Below, piece after piece: positions 1 through 12,111 of a DNA stretch of 64,000 bases; positions within the stretch are counted from its first letter, which is position 1, and each line of letters starts with the position of its first letter. A program made the position numbers and the translations under genes. The notes beneath the pieces were generated by a model. The model worked only from the letters and a program-made list of their open reading frames with translations. It did no database searches and was not told the origin of the DNA. The stretch comes from Miscanthus floridulus. Lineage: Eukaryota; Streptophyta; Magnoliopsida; Poales; Poaceae. The stretch lies in the NCBI RefSeq assembly GCF_019320115.1, contig NC_089586.1:3868804-3932803 (forward strand), read 5' to 3'.

Positions 1-311
1 GCAAGGCCAGGCTCCTAGGCACCGAGTGGACAAGGCACGCCCCCAGCTAGACCCTGCTCATGTCGGGGTAGGGCACAGCGGCCTGGCCACGTGCGAGTAG
101 CACGGCGAAGACCCGAGCAGGAGCCACCGCGGCCTTCGGCGATGCGATGGCGAGGCTGCGGCGTCCATGGCATCCGTAACACGAAGGCAATGCGGTAGCT
201 ACACAATGACCGGAGTTCGTGTTACAGCCAGGAAGGGAGGCTGTGCGGAGCTTAGCGTGATCCAGGGCGGTGGCACGGGGGCAGCACGTGGCTCGGGTGC
301 ACTGCGCGTGC
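1..311. other. GC-rich flank, left half of the block split by the Copia element
   Basis: GC-rich sequence with no convincing gene. It was contiguous with 10773 onward before the Copia element inserted, because the element is flanked by the same 5-bp target duplication. Short open frames exist on both strands but show no recognisable domain. It may be part of an older LTR (see 10773-11545). Confidence 0.5.
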
Positions 312-316
312 GGTGG
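312..316. repeat. Target-site duplication GGTGG, left copy
   Basis: GGTGG precedes the TGAAAG terminus of the Copia element. The same five bases follow the CTTTCA terminus at 10768-10772. A 5-bp duplication is what an LTR-element integrase makes. Confidence 0.92.
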
Positions 317-2272
317 TGAAAGGTCCTAATATGGCTAGAGGGAATGAATAGCCTATTTAAAAATCTACAAACCAACTAAAGCAATTTGATTAGTATAACA
401 AATAGCAAAAAGCAAACTTGCTCTAGCTCTACTAGGGTTGCAAGCCACCTATCCAACAATTCTAGTTGTTATGATCACTAGGCACACAATCTACTAGGTC
501 ACTACTCACTAAGAGCTCTCACAAGATGAACTTAAAATAACAAAGCAAGCTCTCAATTCTAATTACACTAAAGAGCTTGCTATAACTAGTTTTCAAGAAT
601 ATAAATGAGTGAGTATAGTGATTATATCACTGTGTAGAGGAGTGAACCAATCATAAGATGAATACTAAATCAATCACTAGGAGAATACCAAAGGGCAAGA
701 GACAACTAATTTTTCTCCCAAGGTTCACGTGCTTGTCGACACGCTAGTCCCCGTTGTGTTGACCAACACTTGGTGGTTCGGTGGCTAAGAGGTGTTGCAC
801 GAACCCCGTCCACATGATTGGACACCGTAAGAACCTACTCACAAGTGAGGTAACTCAATGACACGAGCAATCCACTAGAGTTACCTTTCGGCGCTCCGCC
901 GGGGAAGGCACAAGACCCCTCACAATCACCATGATCGGAGCCGGAGACAAACACCAACCTCCGCTCAACAATCCTCGATGCTCCAAGCTGTCTAGGTGGT
1001 GGCAACCACTAAGAGTAATAAGAGAATCCCACAGTGAAACATGAATACCAAGTGCCTCTAGATGCAATCACTCAAGCAATGCACTTGGATTCTCTCCCAA
1101 TCTCACAAAGATGTTGAATCAATGATGGAGATGAGTGGGAGGGCTTTGGCTAAGCTCATAAGGTTGCTATGTCAATGCAAATGTCCAAGAGAGTGAGCTT
1201 GAGCCGGCTATGGGGCTTAAATAGAAGCCCTCATGAAATAGAGCCGTTGGCTCAATTTTTGGGCTGACTGCGCATTGATCGGCTACTCGAGTGCACCGGA
1301 CGTTGCACCGGATGCACCGTTTGTGAATACTAGACGCGTCCGGTAGGTCGACCGCACATGTCTGGTCGCTCCTAGACTGCCATGTGTCCAGTTCAAACCA
1401 AAGTAGCCATTGCTGCCCACACTTACATGCGATCGGGCGCTAAAATAGAAATGACCGGACGCTGAGCCGCAGTGTCCGGTCGAGTCCAAAGAGTACCCGA
1501 GTCTGATCAGACGTGTCTGTTAGAAACTGACCAGATGCTGAGCCTTAGCATTCGATCGAGTCCAATAAGCACCCATAGTTGACCGAACGTGTCCAGTCAC
1601 TCTGGACTGGACACTGCCAATGTTCGATCAACTGTTTCACCGAACAATGACTTAGCTGATTCACACCAGACATGTCTGGTGTGGTGACCGGACGCGTCCG
1701 GTCGCTGAGTTCATCGTTAATACCGGACGTGTCCGGTCACCATACCGGACGCATCCGATCACTCTGTGACCAGCGCGACTAACTCCTTTTCAACTCTATC
1801 ATCTTCACCCTTGCTCAAATGTGCCAACCACCAAGTGTATCACCTTGTGCACATGTGTTAGCATATTTTCACAAACATTTTCAAGGGTGTTAGCACTCCA
1901 CTAGATCCTAAATGCATATGCAATGAGTTATGGCATCTAGTGGCACTTTGATAACCACATTTCACTATGAGTTTTACTCCTCTTAATAGTACGGCTATCA
2001 AACCTAAATGTGATCACACTCGCTAAGTGTCTTTATCACCAAAACAAAATGGCTCCTACCACTTATACCTTTGCCTTGAGCCTTTTGTTTTTCTCTTTCT
2101 TGTTTTCAAGTCCAAGCACTTGATCATCACCATGCCATCACCATCATCATTATGTCATGATCTTCATTTGCTTCACCACTTGAAATAGTGCTACCTATCT
2201 CATAATCACTTTGATAAACTAGGTTAGCACTAAGGGTTTCATCAATTCACCAAAACCAAACTAGAGCTTTCA
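317..2272 (-). repeat. 3' LTR of the Copia element
   Basis: 1956 bp, homologous end to end with 8792-10767, starting TGAAAG and ending CTTTCA. Positions about 1290-1770 are packed with short palindromic units such as ACCGGACGCGTCCGGT at 1687-1702, many decayed by C-to-T or G-to-A changes. Frames inside it are chance frames. Confidence 0.95.
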
Positions 2273-2286
2273 ATCTCCTTCTTTTT
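2273..2286 (-). other. Polypurine tract of the Copia element
   Basis: On the minus strand this reads AAAAAGAAGGAGAT and directly abuts the 3' LTR, the position of the plus-strand primer for reverse transcription. Confidence 0.85.
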
Positions 2287-3380
2287 GGTAATTGATGATA
2301 ACCCTTTCACAAATATATGAATTGAATTTTAAATGAATCCATGTTGCTTGCCCAAGCATATTTACCATGTGTAAAAGGATATGGACAAGTTTCATGAATC
2401 CCATATGGTAGCAATTGCTCTGCCTACATATGTGCTAAGAGTTTGGATTATAGCTTGCACATATGCTTAGATAGGAAATATAGGAGACAATTTCTACCAA
2501 ATGATGATAAGGTATAAGAGATAGACCTTTGAAGTGTGATACCAATTGGAGTGCACCAATGTACCATCCTTAGCACCATTAGTAACTAGACATACACACA
2601 AACTAGAATACCCCATGAGATTAACATTACAAGCAAGGGTCTAGTTTCCATAGAATGAACATAAGTCTAGTTACTTTAACCTATGTATGCTAGTTTTTTA
2701 TTTCATCATTCCAGCCTATAACTAGCATACACCACACAAGCATGGATATTGAAATTTAGAACTTGTGCCATGCAAACAAATATATGAAATGCACATTCAA
2801 ATGCAGCATACAAGTTTATGAGCTTGCTCCCCCTACTTGTGTATAATTTTGATTTATCCCCTTACAATGTCATTTTATTTATTTGCTCCCCCTATCTTAC
2901 AATCTTTGTGAATTTCTCTCCCCCTCTGTCAATAATTAGCAAAAAGGGAGGGCTCAAATTTTAGATAGGTCAGGGTGAAACCATGTGAAGTGAGGATCAT
3001 GTTCCTAATTTGGTTCAATCTAGATTACTTGCAAAAGATATTTAACTCGGTTTGATCCAAGGACAAGCTTCTTCACACCTCCAAATAAGGGTTATCTTGT
3101 ACCATGTTGAGTTAAACACTTACAACTCATTTCCTAGATTAAACACTAGGTTTACAAGCCCGCAAACATGTCATATGCTACCACTAGATCATTTCAAGCA
3201 TACAAGCAATAGTGGTACCATACAAGTATCAAATTCATTTGATTTTCATGAATGAGCCTAGAACATGATAGGAATAACTAGATGCACTAAACATGTCCTT
3301 AGCAAGGATGTATGCCATACCAATCAATTTTTACCTTGAATTGCTCGAAGGAGTGGCATGTCATATAAGTGGGAGGTGCA
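2287..3380 (-). other. Non-coding 3' region of the Copia element
   Basis: About 1.1 kb between the end of RNase H and the polypurine tract. It is AT-rich and I see no open frame with a recognisable domain. Some SIRE-clade elements carry an envelope-like frame here; I see no trace of one. Confidence 0.7.
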
Positions 3381-4823
3381 TCAACACATATTTGAGAAGT
3401 CAAGTATGTTCAATTCATTCCTTAGCTTGCAAAACCTCTTTTCATCAAGTGGCTTGGTGAAGATATCGGCAAGTTGATCTTCGGTACCCACACTCTCAAT
3501 GCAAATGTCCCCTTTTTGTTGATGATCTCTTATGAAATGATGGTAGGCATCAATATGCTTTGCTCTTGAATGTTGAACCAGGTTGTTGGTGAGCTTTATG
3601 GCACTCTCATTGTCACATAGCAATGGCACTTGCTTGAATTTGATTCCAAAATCACTCAAAGTAGCCTTCATCCAAAGTAATTGAGCACAACAACTACCGA
3701 CCGAAATGTACTCCGCTTCGGTGGTTGAAAGTGCTACACTATTTTGCTTCTTTGATGACCAAGACACAAGTGATCTTCCCAATAGTTGACATGTGCCTGA
3801 TGTGCTCTTTCTTTAAACTTTGCATCCCGCATAATCAGAGTCCGAATATCCAATCAACTCAAATCTTGCTCCTTTGGGATACCACAATCCAACATTTTGT
3901 GTATGCTTCAAATACCTCAATATTCTCTTTGTTGCCTTCAAATGACTTTCTCTTGGTGAGGCTTGAAATCTAGCACACATACATACACTAAACATCACAT
4001 CCGGCCTTGATGCGGTCACATAGAGTAGGCTTCTAATCATAGACCGATACATCTTTTGATCCACCATGTTGCCACTAGCATCACTATCCAAGCTTCCACT
4101 TGTCCCTATTGGTGTACTAATAGCTTTAGCTTCATCCATTCCAAACTTTTTGAGCATGTCCTTGATATACTTGCCTTGACTCACAAATATGCCATTCTTC
4201 ATTTGCTTGATTTGAAGACCAATGAAGTAACTAAGCTCTCCAATCATGGACATCTCAAACTCACTTGCCATCATCTTGCCAAACTCTTCACAAAAATCTT
4301 GATTTGTTGATCCAAATATGATATCATCAACATAGATTTGTATTACAAACAAGTCATTTTCAAGCTTCTTGATGAAGAGAGTGGTGTCAACTTTTTCCAT
4401 CTTGAATCCCTTAGAGAGTAGGAAATCCCTCAATCTCTCATACCATGCTCTTGGTGCTTATTTCAATCCATACAATGCCTTTCTCAACTTGTAAACATGG
4501 TTTGGTTTCTTTTCATCTTCAAAACTAGGAGGTTGCTCAACATACACAAGCTCATTGATGTACCCATTGAGAAATGCACTCTTCATATCCATTTGATACA
4601 ACTTGATGTTGTGGGCACAAGCATAGGCTAACAAGATCCTAATTGCTTCCAATCTTGCAATCGGGGCATATGTTTCTCCAAAGTCAAGACCTTCAACTTG
4701 AGTATAACCTTGAGCCACTAATCTTGCTTTGTTCCTTATTACTATCCCATCTTGATCTTCCTTGTTTCGAAAGACCCATTTGGTTCCAATCACATTATGA
4801 TCCATAGGCCTCTCAACTAACTC
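3381..4823 (-). pseudogene. Copia pol, reverse transcriptase and RNase H part
   Basis: Carries the 3' half of the Copia polyprotein. Reverse transcriptase is recognisable from DMKSAFLNG-like residues near 4590 through the catalytic YVDDIIFG motif near 4330. RNase H follows at 3782-3381, with a SKKQNSVALSTTEAEY segment and an ADIFTKPL tail motif that ends Copia polyproteins. The frame is broken by a stop near 4457 that fits a Gln codon changed to TAA, and by another stop near 3812. A functional copy would make cDNA and degrade the RNA strand in cytoplasmic particles. This copy cannot. Confidence 0.9.
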
Positions 4824-6574
4824 TCATACTTGGTTTCTTGTGAAGTTGTTTAGCTCTTCATGCATAGCATTGATCCAATCAACATCCTTCAAAGCTTTAT
4901 CTATTTTCTTAGGTTCAATGGATGACACAAATAAGAAATGCTTAGAAAATGAAGCCAATCTTGATCTAGTTTGCACACCTCTTGAAATATCACCAATGAT
5001 AGTGTCCAATGGATGATCTCTTGCAACATTGGTTGGTTGAAGCACTTGTACTTATTGCTTGCATTTGATTGATCACTTGGTTGAGATGATGAACTAGCCA
5101 CTTGTTGTTGATCTTGCACTTTGTCATCACTAGTACTTGCTTGAACTTGATCATGAGAACCACTAGCTTGCACATTTGAGTTAGAGAGCACTTGAATATT
5201 GTCATCTTCAACATCAATCACTTCTCTAGGCCTTATATCACTAATGTCCATGTTCTTCATTGCATTGACCAATTGAGTGCATCTTACATCATCTAGATTC
5301 TCATCTTCCTCTTGGGAACCATTTGTTTCATCAAATTCTACATCATAAACCTCCTCAAGAGTACCACTAGCCAAATTCCATACTCTATATGCCTTGCTAG
5401 TAGTGGAGTAACCAAGCAAGAAACCTTCATCACATTTCTTTTCAAACTTGCTCAATCTAGTGCCTTTCTTCAATATATAGCATTTACAACCAAAAACTCG
5501 AAAGTATGCTATATTGGGCTTTCTTTCATTCAATAGCTCATAAGGTGTCTTCTCCGTCATGGGGTGACAATAGAGTCGGTTGCTATAATAGCAAGCCGTG
5601 TTGATTGCTTTGACCCAAAATGAATGACTCACATTGTACTCACTCAACATTGATCTTGCCATATCAATCAAAGTTCTATTCTTTCTTTCAACTAGGCCAT
5701 TTGATTGTAGAGTGTACTTGGCCAAGAATTGATGTTTAATTCCAAATTCATCACACAACTCATCAGTTCTTGTGTTCTTGAACTCACTTTTATTGTCACT
5801 TCTAACTTTCTTGATAGTTGTTTCAAACTTATTGTGAATGCCCTTGACAAATGATTTGAATGTTGCAAACACATCACTCTTGTCAACAAGAAAGAATACC
5901 CATGTGTATCTAGTGAAATCATCCACAATCACAAATCCGTATTTGTTTCTACCAATGCTAGTGTAAGTGGTTGGTCCAAATAAGTCCATGTGCATCAACT
6001 CAAATACCTTAGATGTGCTCATCATGCTCTTCTTAGGATGTGTGTTACCAACTTGCTTTCTGGCTTGACATGCACTACATAGTTTATCCTTCTCAAATGT
6101 AACATCTTTCAAGCCTCTAACTAAGTCATGCTTGATCAACTTGTTCAATTGTTTCATTCCAACATGATCAAGTCTTCTATGCCATAATCAATCTATGCTA
6201 GACTTAGTGATCAAACATGTTGACAATTAAGCTTCTCTAGCATTGAAATCAACCAAGTATAGATTCTCATATCTAAATCCTTTGAATATCAAGTTAGAGC
6301 CATCTACACTTACATCATCCACACCAAATATACACTTGAAACCAAGATCACACAATTGAGCTACCGACAATAGATTGAAGTTCAAGCTCTCTACTAGCAA
6401 CACATTGGATATGCTCATGTCATCGGATATTGCAATCTTACCAAGACCTTTGACCTTGCCTTTGCCATTATCACCAAATATGATACTATCAATCCCATTG
6501 CTCTTGTTTTTATTGATTGAATTGAACATTCTTGGATCACAGGTCATATGTTGTGTGCACCCACTATCAAGCAC
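4824..6574 (-). pseudogene. Copia pol, protease and integrase part
   Basis: Begins with an aspartic protease segment, LDSGCTQHMT, near 6570, where DSG is the catalytic triad. A GAG-pre-integrase zinc region with CSACQARK follows near 6070. The integrase core then shows HMDLFGP, VDDFTRYTWVFF and VRSDN, whose Asp residues belong to the DDE site. The expected GGEF after RSDN reads KSEF, a likely damaging change. Frames change near 6227-6157 and near 5045-4900. The linker between integrase and reverse transcriptase is rich in Ser, Gln and Asp, usual for this clade. Confidence 0.9.
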
Positions 6575-6617
6575 TAAATGCCTTCCTCCGGCTTTATAAT
6601 TGACCTACAAAAGAAGA

Positions 6618-8731
6618 TCAATTTCTTTTAGGTATCCAAACTTGCTTGGGTCCTTGTAGGTTAGCCACTAAGGTCTTTGGTACCCAAATAGCCTTCTTCT
6701 TTAGGCCCACAATTAGTGTACCAATGAACTTAGTCTTCACACCATTGGCACCCTTAACAAGCATGTAACAAGAATCAAATTTAATTAAGGATACATTAGG
6801 TAGCTTATTCTTGTTAATATTACAATATTGCTCTATATGCCCAACTTGCTTGCATCTATTGCAAAACCAACCATTGCCCTTCACAAAGCTAACTTTGAGA
6901 GTGACAAAGGTCGCCTTGCCTTTCTTGGGGGTATAGCCTAATTTATCTTTGCTGAGAGAAAATTTTTGGCTATCCAAGCACTTTAACAAGCGGGCATCTC
7001 CACCATAGGCATTTCCAAAGGTATGAGTGAGCTCATTCACCTCTTTCTTGAGGGTCTCATTTTCTAGCATTAGTGAGGCATCACAAGTGAGACCATCACT
7101 TAAAGGTGAAGTAGAAGTAGTAGTGGTACAAGAAGTGTTAGTGGGAGCAACTACAATGTGCTTATAAAAAGATTCATCAATAATATCACATGTTAGTCCC
7201 ACATCACAAGACACAAACACTTCCTCCTTCTTAGATTCCTCCTTCTTGACTTACTCAATGAGAGAGGAGTGAGTTTTTCAAGCTTAGAGTGAGCTTTGCT
7301 AAGCTTCTCATGGGCTTCTATTAGCCTCTCATGAGTAGCATTGAGCTCATCAAAGGATTGCTCAAGAAATTTAACTTTCTTGCGTAATTCTTTACACTCC
7401 TTTCTCTTCATCTCAATGCAAGTGTGCACTTGCTCACACATGTCCAAGAGCTCCTCCTTGGTGTACTCCTCCTCCTCCTCCTCCTCATCATCATCATCAC
7501 TCCTAAAAGCATCACTTTCATATTCATCATCATCACTCATATCATATTTTACCTTAGTAGGCTTTGCCGTGAGGCATATTGATGGAGTGTCGAAGATGGA
7601 GGGCTTGTTGTTGATGGCGATGCTTGCTAGTGCTTTCTTGATAGATTTCTTGCCATTATCACTAGAGTCATCACTATCCAAAGAGCCATCACTATCCTAA
7701 GTGACCACATATCCTCTACCCTTCTTCTTCTTTTGGAAGGTCATCCTCTTCTCCTTTTTCTCCTTTTCCTTCTTGTGCTTCTTCTTTTCATCCTCATCAT
7801 TGTCACTATTGTAGGGACAATCCGCTACAACATGATCGGGGCTCTTACAATTATAGCATCTTCTCACATATTCTTTGCTTTTGGTGTGATCTCTTCTCTT
7901 TCTTGCACCATACCCCTTCTTCTTCATGAATTTGCCCATCTTGCGCACAAAGAGAGCCATGGCTTCATCATCAATATCACTAAGATCATCATCATCACTT
8001 GATTCTTTCTTAGACTTGCCCTTGTTCTTGGATGATGAGCTAGCCTTGAATGCTACACTCTTCTTCTTCTTCTTCTTCTTGTCTTCATCTTCCTTCTTGT
8101 CATTCTTGTCAACCCCCTCCCTTTCAACACGATATGTCTCTTATGTCATGACATCACCTAGTACGTGGTTAGGGGTAATCTCCTTCAATCCTCCTCTTAT
8201 GATAAGCAATCTCAACATCTCAAATCTTGGAGGTAGGCACATCAAGAACCGATGAGAGACATCATCATCCTTGATCTTCTCTCCCAATGCCTTCAAATCA
8301 TTGATAATCACTTACAATCGATGGAATATCTCTGGAATGCTTTCATCACCCTTCATCTTGAAGCTTGTCAACTTATCCTTGAGGATGTACAACTTGGCAC
8401 TCTTCACCGCCGGTGTGCCCTCATATGTTTCCTCCAATCTCCTCCACACCTCATTAGCTCTTTCACAATCTTTGATTTGCTCAAACACATTGGAATCAAT
8501 GACATTGTATATGGTGTTGAGAGCCATTGTATCGCATTACTTGTTGGTCTTGTCTTGGTTGGTGGGATTGTCGAGATCAATAATAGCATAGTCATTCTCG
8601 GTCACATCCCATACTTGATTATTGATTGAACCAAGATACATCTTTATCTTTCTCTTCCAATAATCATAGCATGTACCATCAAAGAACGGTGGTTTGCCCC
8701 CCCCCCCATGGTTGAACACAACTTGTGCCAT
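6618..8731 (-). pseudogene. Copia gag (capsid and nucleocapsid)
   Basis: Starts at the ATG at 8731-8729, just inside the primer binding site, with a Gly-rich then KPPFFDGTCYDYWK-like N-terminus typical of SIRE-clade gag. A CX2CX4HX4C zinc knuckle (RCYNCKSPDHVVADC) lies near 7860. An acidic run of Glu and a predicted coiled coil follow near 7500-7280, and a second CCHC knuckle (CNRCKQVGHIEQYC) lies near 6890-6850. A stop at about 8537 and frame changes near 8300, 7690 and 7200 break it. Gag would form the RNA-packaging particle. Confidence 0.85.
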
Positions 8732-8775
8732 AATTTGACACCGAGGTTGTTAAGCCTTCAATTAAATGGTGACCA

Positions 8776-8789
8776 TGACTCTGATGCCA
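8776..8789 (-). other. Primer binding site of the Copia element
   Basis: On the minus strand this reads TGGCATCAGAGTCA, two bases inside the 5' LTR. It is a slightly mutated form of TGGTATCAGAGC, the complement of the 3' end of initiator tRNA-Met. Confidence 0.88.
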
Positions 8790-8791
8790 CT

Positions 8792-10767
8792 TGAAAGGTC
8801 CTAATATGGCTAGAGGGGGGTGAATAGCCTATTTAAAAATCTACAAACCAACTAGAGCAATTTGATTAGTATGACAAATAGCGAAAAGCAAACTTGCTCT
8901 AGGTCTACAAAGGTTGCAAGCCACCTATCCAATAATTCTAGTTGTTATGATCACTAGGCACACAATCTACTAGGTCACTACTCACTAAGAGCTCTCACAA
9001 GATAAACTTAAAACAACAAAGCATGCTCTCAATTCTAATTACACTAAAGAGCTTGCTATAACTAGTTTTCAAGAATATAAATGAGTGAGTAGAGTGATTA
9101 TACTGCCGTGTAGAGGAGTGAACCAATCACAAGATGAATACTAAATCAATCACTGGGAGAATACCAAAGGGCAAGAGACAACCAATTTTTCTCCCGAGGT
9201 TCACGTGCTTGCCGGCACGCTAGTCTCTGTTGTGTCGACCAACACTTGGTGGTTTGCGTGGCTAAGAGGTGTTGCATGAACCTCGTCCACACGATTAGAC
9301 ACCGTAAGAACCTACTCACAAGTGAGGTAACTCAATGACACAAGCAATCCACTAGAGTTACCTTTCGGCGCTACGCCGGGGAAGGCACAAGACCCCTCAC
9401 AATCACCACGATTAGAGCCAAAGATAAACACCAACCTCCGCTCAACGATCCTTGCTGCTCCAAGCCATCTAGATGGAGGCAACCACCAAGAGTAATAAGA
9501 GAATCCCGCAGCAAAACATGAATACCAAGTGCCTCTAGATGCAATCACTCAAACAATGCACTTGGACTCTCTCCCAATCTCACAAAGATGTTGAATCAAT
9601 GATGGAGATGAGTGAGAGGGCTTTGGCTAAGCTCACAAGGTTGCTATGTTAATGCAAATGGCCAAGATAATGAGCTTGAGCTGGCCATGGGGCTTAAATA
9701 GAAGCCCCCACGAAATAGAGTCGTTGGCTCAATTATTGGGCTGACTGCACATCGACCGAACGCGTTGCTCGAGTGCACCGGACGCTACACCAGACACACC
9801 GTTCGTGAATACCGAATGCATCTAGTAGGTCGACCGAATACGTCCGGTCGCTCCTAGACCGCCACGTGTCTAGTTCAAACCAAAGTAGCCATTGCTGCCC
9901 ACACTTACATGCGACCGAACGCTCAGACCGGACGCTGAAATAGAAATGACTAGACGCTGAGCCACAGTGTCCGATCGAGTCCAGAGAGTACCCGAGGCCG
10001 ATCGGACACGTCTGTTAGAAACTGACTAGACGCTGAGCTTCAGCGTCCGGTCGAGTCCAGTAAGCACCCACGGTCGACCGGACCCGTCCGGTCACTTCGG
10101 ACTGAATGCTGCTATCGTCCGATCAACTGTTTCACCGAACAACGACTTAGCTAATTCACACCGGATGTGTCTAGTGTGGCGACCAAACACGTCCGGTCAC
10201 TGAGTTCGTCGTTAATACCAGACGTGTTCGGTCACCATACCGGACGCATCCAATCACTCTGTGACCAGCGCGACTAACTCCTTTTCAACTCTATCTTCTT
10301 CACCCTTGCTCCAATATGCCAACCACCAAGTGTATCACCTTGTGCACATATGTTAGCATATTTTCACAAACATTTTCAAGGGTGTTAGAACTCCACTAGA
10401 TCCTAAATGCATATGCAATGAGTTAGAGCATCTAATGGCACTTTGATAACCGTATTTCACTATGAGTTTCACTCCTCTTAATAGTACGACTATCAAACCT
10501 AAATGTAATTAGACTCGCTAAGTGTCTTGATCACCAAAATAAAATGGCTCCTACCACTTATACCTTTGCCTTGAGCCTTTTGTTTTTCTCTTTCTTCTTT
10601 TCAAGTCTAAGCACTTGATCATCACCATGCCATCACCATCATCATTATGTCATGATCTTCATTTGCTTCACCACTTGGAATAGTGCTACCTATCTCATAA
10701 TCACTTTGATAAACTAGGTTAGCACTAAGGGTTTAATCAATTCACCAAAACCAAACTAGAGCTTTCA
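8792..10767 (-). repeat. 5' LTR of the Copia element
   Basis: 1976 bp, same termini and content as 317-2272, including the block of CCGGACGC/GCGTCCGG palindromic units near 9770-10260. In element direction it precedes the primer binding site, so it would hold the promoter. I could not pick a convincing TATA box. Confidence 0.95.
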
Positions 10768-10772
10768 GGTGG
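10768..10772. repeat. Target-site duplication GGTGG, right copy
   Basis: Directly follows the CTTTCA end of the Copia element and matches 312-316. Confidence 0.92.
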
Positions 10773-11545
10773 CCGACGACGGGCGGCGGGTGGCACGGCG
10801 CGATGACAGCGGAGGAGGCGCTCGGAAGGGCAGCGGTCCAGAGTGAGCCGGGGCTCGTGCGCTGGGAAGGAAGAGGAGGGGCAGCGCCGTGGAAACTGCC
10901 GGTCTAGCGCGGAACCGAGCGGGCTCGCGCGCACGCGAAGGGCAGGAGGCGAGGCCGGCGATGGAGGCTCGGGCGACAACGGTGCTTCGGAAGCTCAAGA
11001 AGGGCTTGACTGGAAGAGGGAAAAGAGGAGCAGAGACATGTAGAGGTAGACAGCGTGGGCAGTAGCAAGGGCGCGAGCGGGGCTCACTCACGGCGGGTAG
11101 CTATTCAAAACGAGGCTCGGCAGGGAAAAGTCGCCATCACCGCAGAGCCTAGGGCCAGACGGCCCTGTCGCAGCGGCAGCAGTTCCTGCCCGCAGTAGGT
11201 GAATTAAAAGGCCAGAAGAACGCCACGACGACCTGGCGACGGCAGCCACGACCTTGGCCTGACCCCTTTGCACGACACAACGGCCTAACACACGAAGCAG
11301 CTGTAGCACGGCTCCTACTCAATCACGCGCGCCAGAGTACGTACGTGAGGGAGCACGCTGCAGCCGAACACATGGGCGTAGCGTGGTTCTGCTGTGGCGT
11401 GCCTATGCGTGAGACGACGTGACTCGGATGTGAACAGCGATACGCTGCTAGTAACTCTAAAAGATCTAAATCCTACCAATAAACATTTCACGCGATAGCT
11501 CATACTCCATACCAAGCCATAGACCAAAATATTAGGGTGTTATGT
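10773..11545 (-). other. GC-rich block, possibly the start of an older Tekay-like LTR
   Basis: Continues the block at 1-311. Near 11535-11545 the minus strand reads ATAACACCCTAATATTTTGG, which resembles the TGTAACACCC start of Tekay/Del-type LTRs such as 54139 in this window, with transitions in the first bases. The GC-rich interior also resembles those LTRs. If so, this is the 5' end of an LTR or element reading left out of the window. Low certainty. Open frames here look like chance GC-rich frames. Confidence 0.3.
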
Positions 11546-11767
11546 AATTATTTTGCGCAAAATAAATTGCCACAAACAATGCTTTAAAATATAATTTTTG
11601 ATTTTTACCGTTGACGCGAGAAGCTGGCTTTTAAATTTTAATTTCGATTTTTGAGCTATCAAACCTACCATGGAACAACATCCACACGCCACATCAACAG
11701 TTGTATTTTAACTACTAACTTGCACTTCAGATTTATTCACGTACTAAATACAGTGAAAAATCTTACT

Positions 11768-12013
11768 ACTACTCTGTTCGCTCATTGTAGTTTTTTCCTA
11801 AACCAAAATTGTCGGACTTTGATAAATTTATAGAAAAATAAATTAGCATCTACAACACCAAATAAATTCATTATTAAAATATATTTCATGATGTATCTAT
11901 TGAATTTTGTTCTATATTGTAGATGTTTGTGCATTTTCTATAAACTTTGCGAAAACTTGAGAGTTTGACTTAAGCTAAAAATGATCTAGAATTTGGTACA
12001 TAGAGAGTACTAA
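11768..12013. mobile_element. Probable degenerate mariner/Stowaway-type MITE
   Basis: The ends ACTACTCTGTTCGCTC and the reverse complement of TTGGTACATAGAGAGTAC are imperfect inverted repeats of the CTCCCTCYGTTCC kind. The interior, with AGTTTGACTTAAGC near the right end, is typical of grass mariner-type MITEs. The boundaries are approximate. Confidence 0.45.
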
Positions 12014-12111
12014 TTTAGAAATTTGTTAAACAAATTGGCAATGTCTGACTTTTTTTAGTCGCTGCAATAGAGGGAGTACAATAACAGTACGTGTGTATGT
12101 TTCGTGCATAC

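Larger units (their letters stand above)
317..10767 (-). mobile_element. Complete Ty1/Copia LTR retrotransposon, SIRE/Maximus-like
   Basis: The element is 10.45 kb, bounded by two LTRs of about 1.96 kb that begin TGAAAG and end CTTTCA and flanked by the 5-bp duplication GGTGG. It reads on the minus strand, so the 5' LTR is the right one. Order in element direction: 5' LTR, primer binding site for initiator tRNA-Met, gag, protease, integrase, reverse transcriptase, RNase H, about 1.1 kb of non-coding DNA, polypurine tract, 3' LTR. Integrase lies before reverse transcriptase, which defines Copia. Long LTRs, a long gag and the gag sequence fit the SIRE/Maximus clade. Several stops and frameshifts make it non-coding now. 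The first 500 bp of the two LTRs differ at roughly 5% of positions by eye, so it is not recent. Confidence 0.95.

Noticed and set aside
7341..7700. Plus-strand frames rich in Ser and Leu opposite the Copia gag
   Set aside because: Antisense shadow of the acidic Glu/Asp-rich gag segment on the minus strand.
10737..11309. Minus-strand frames in the GC-rich flank
   Set aside because: No domain, biased composition, and they cross into the Copia LTR end, so not a conserved gene.
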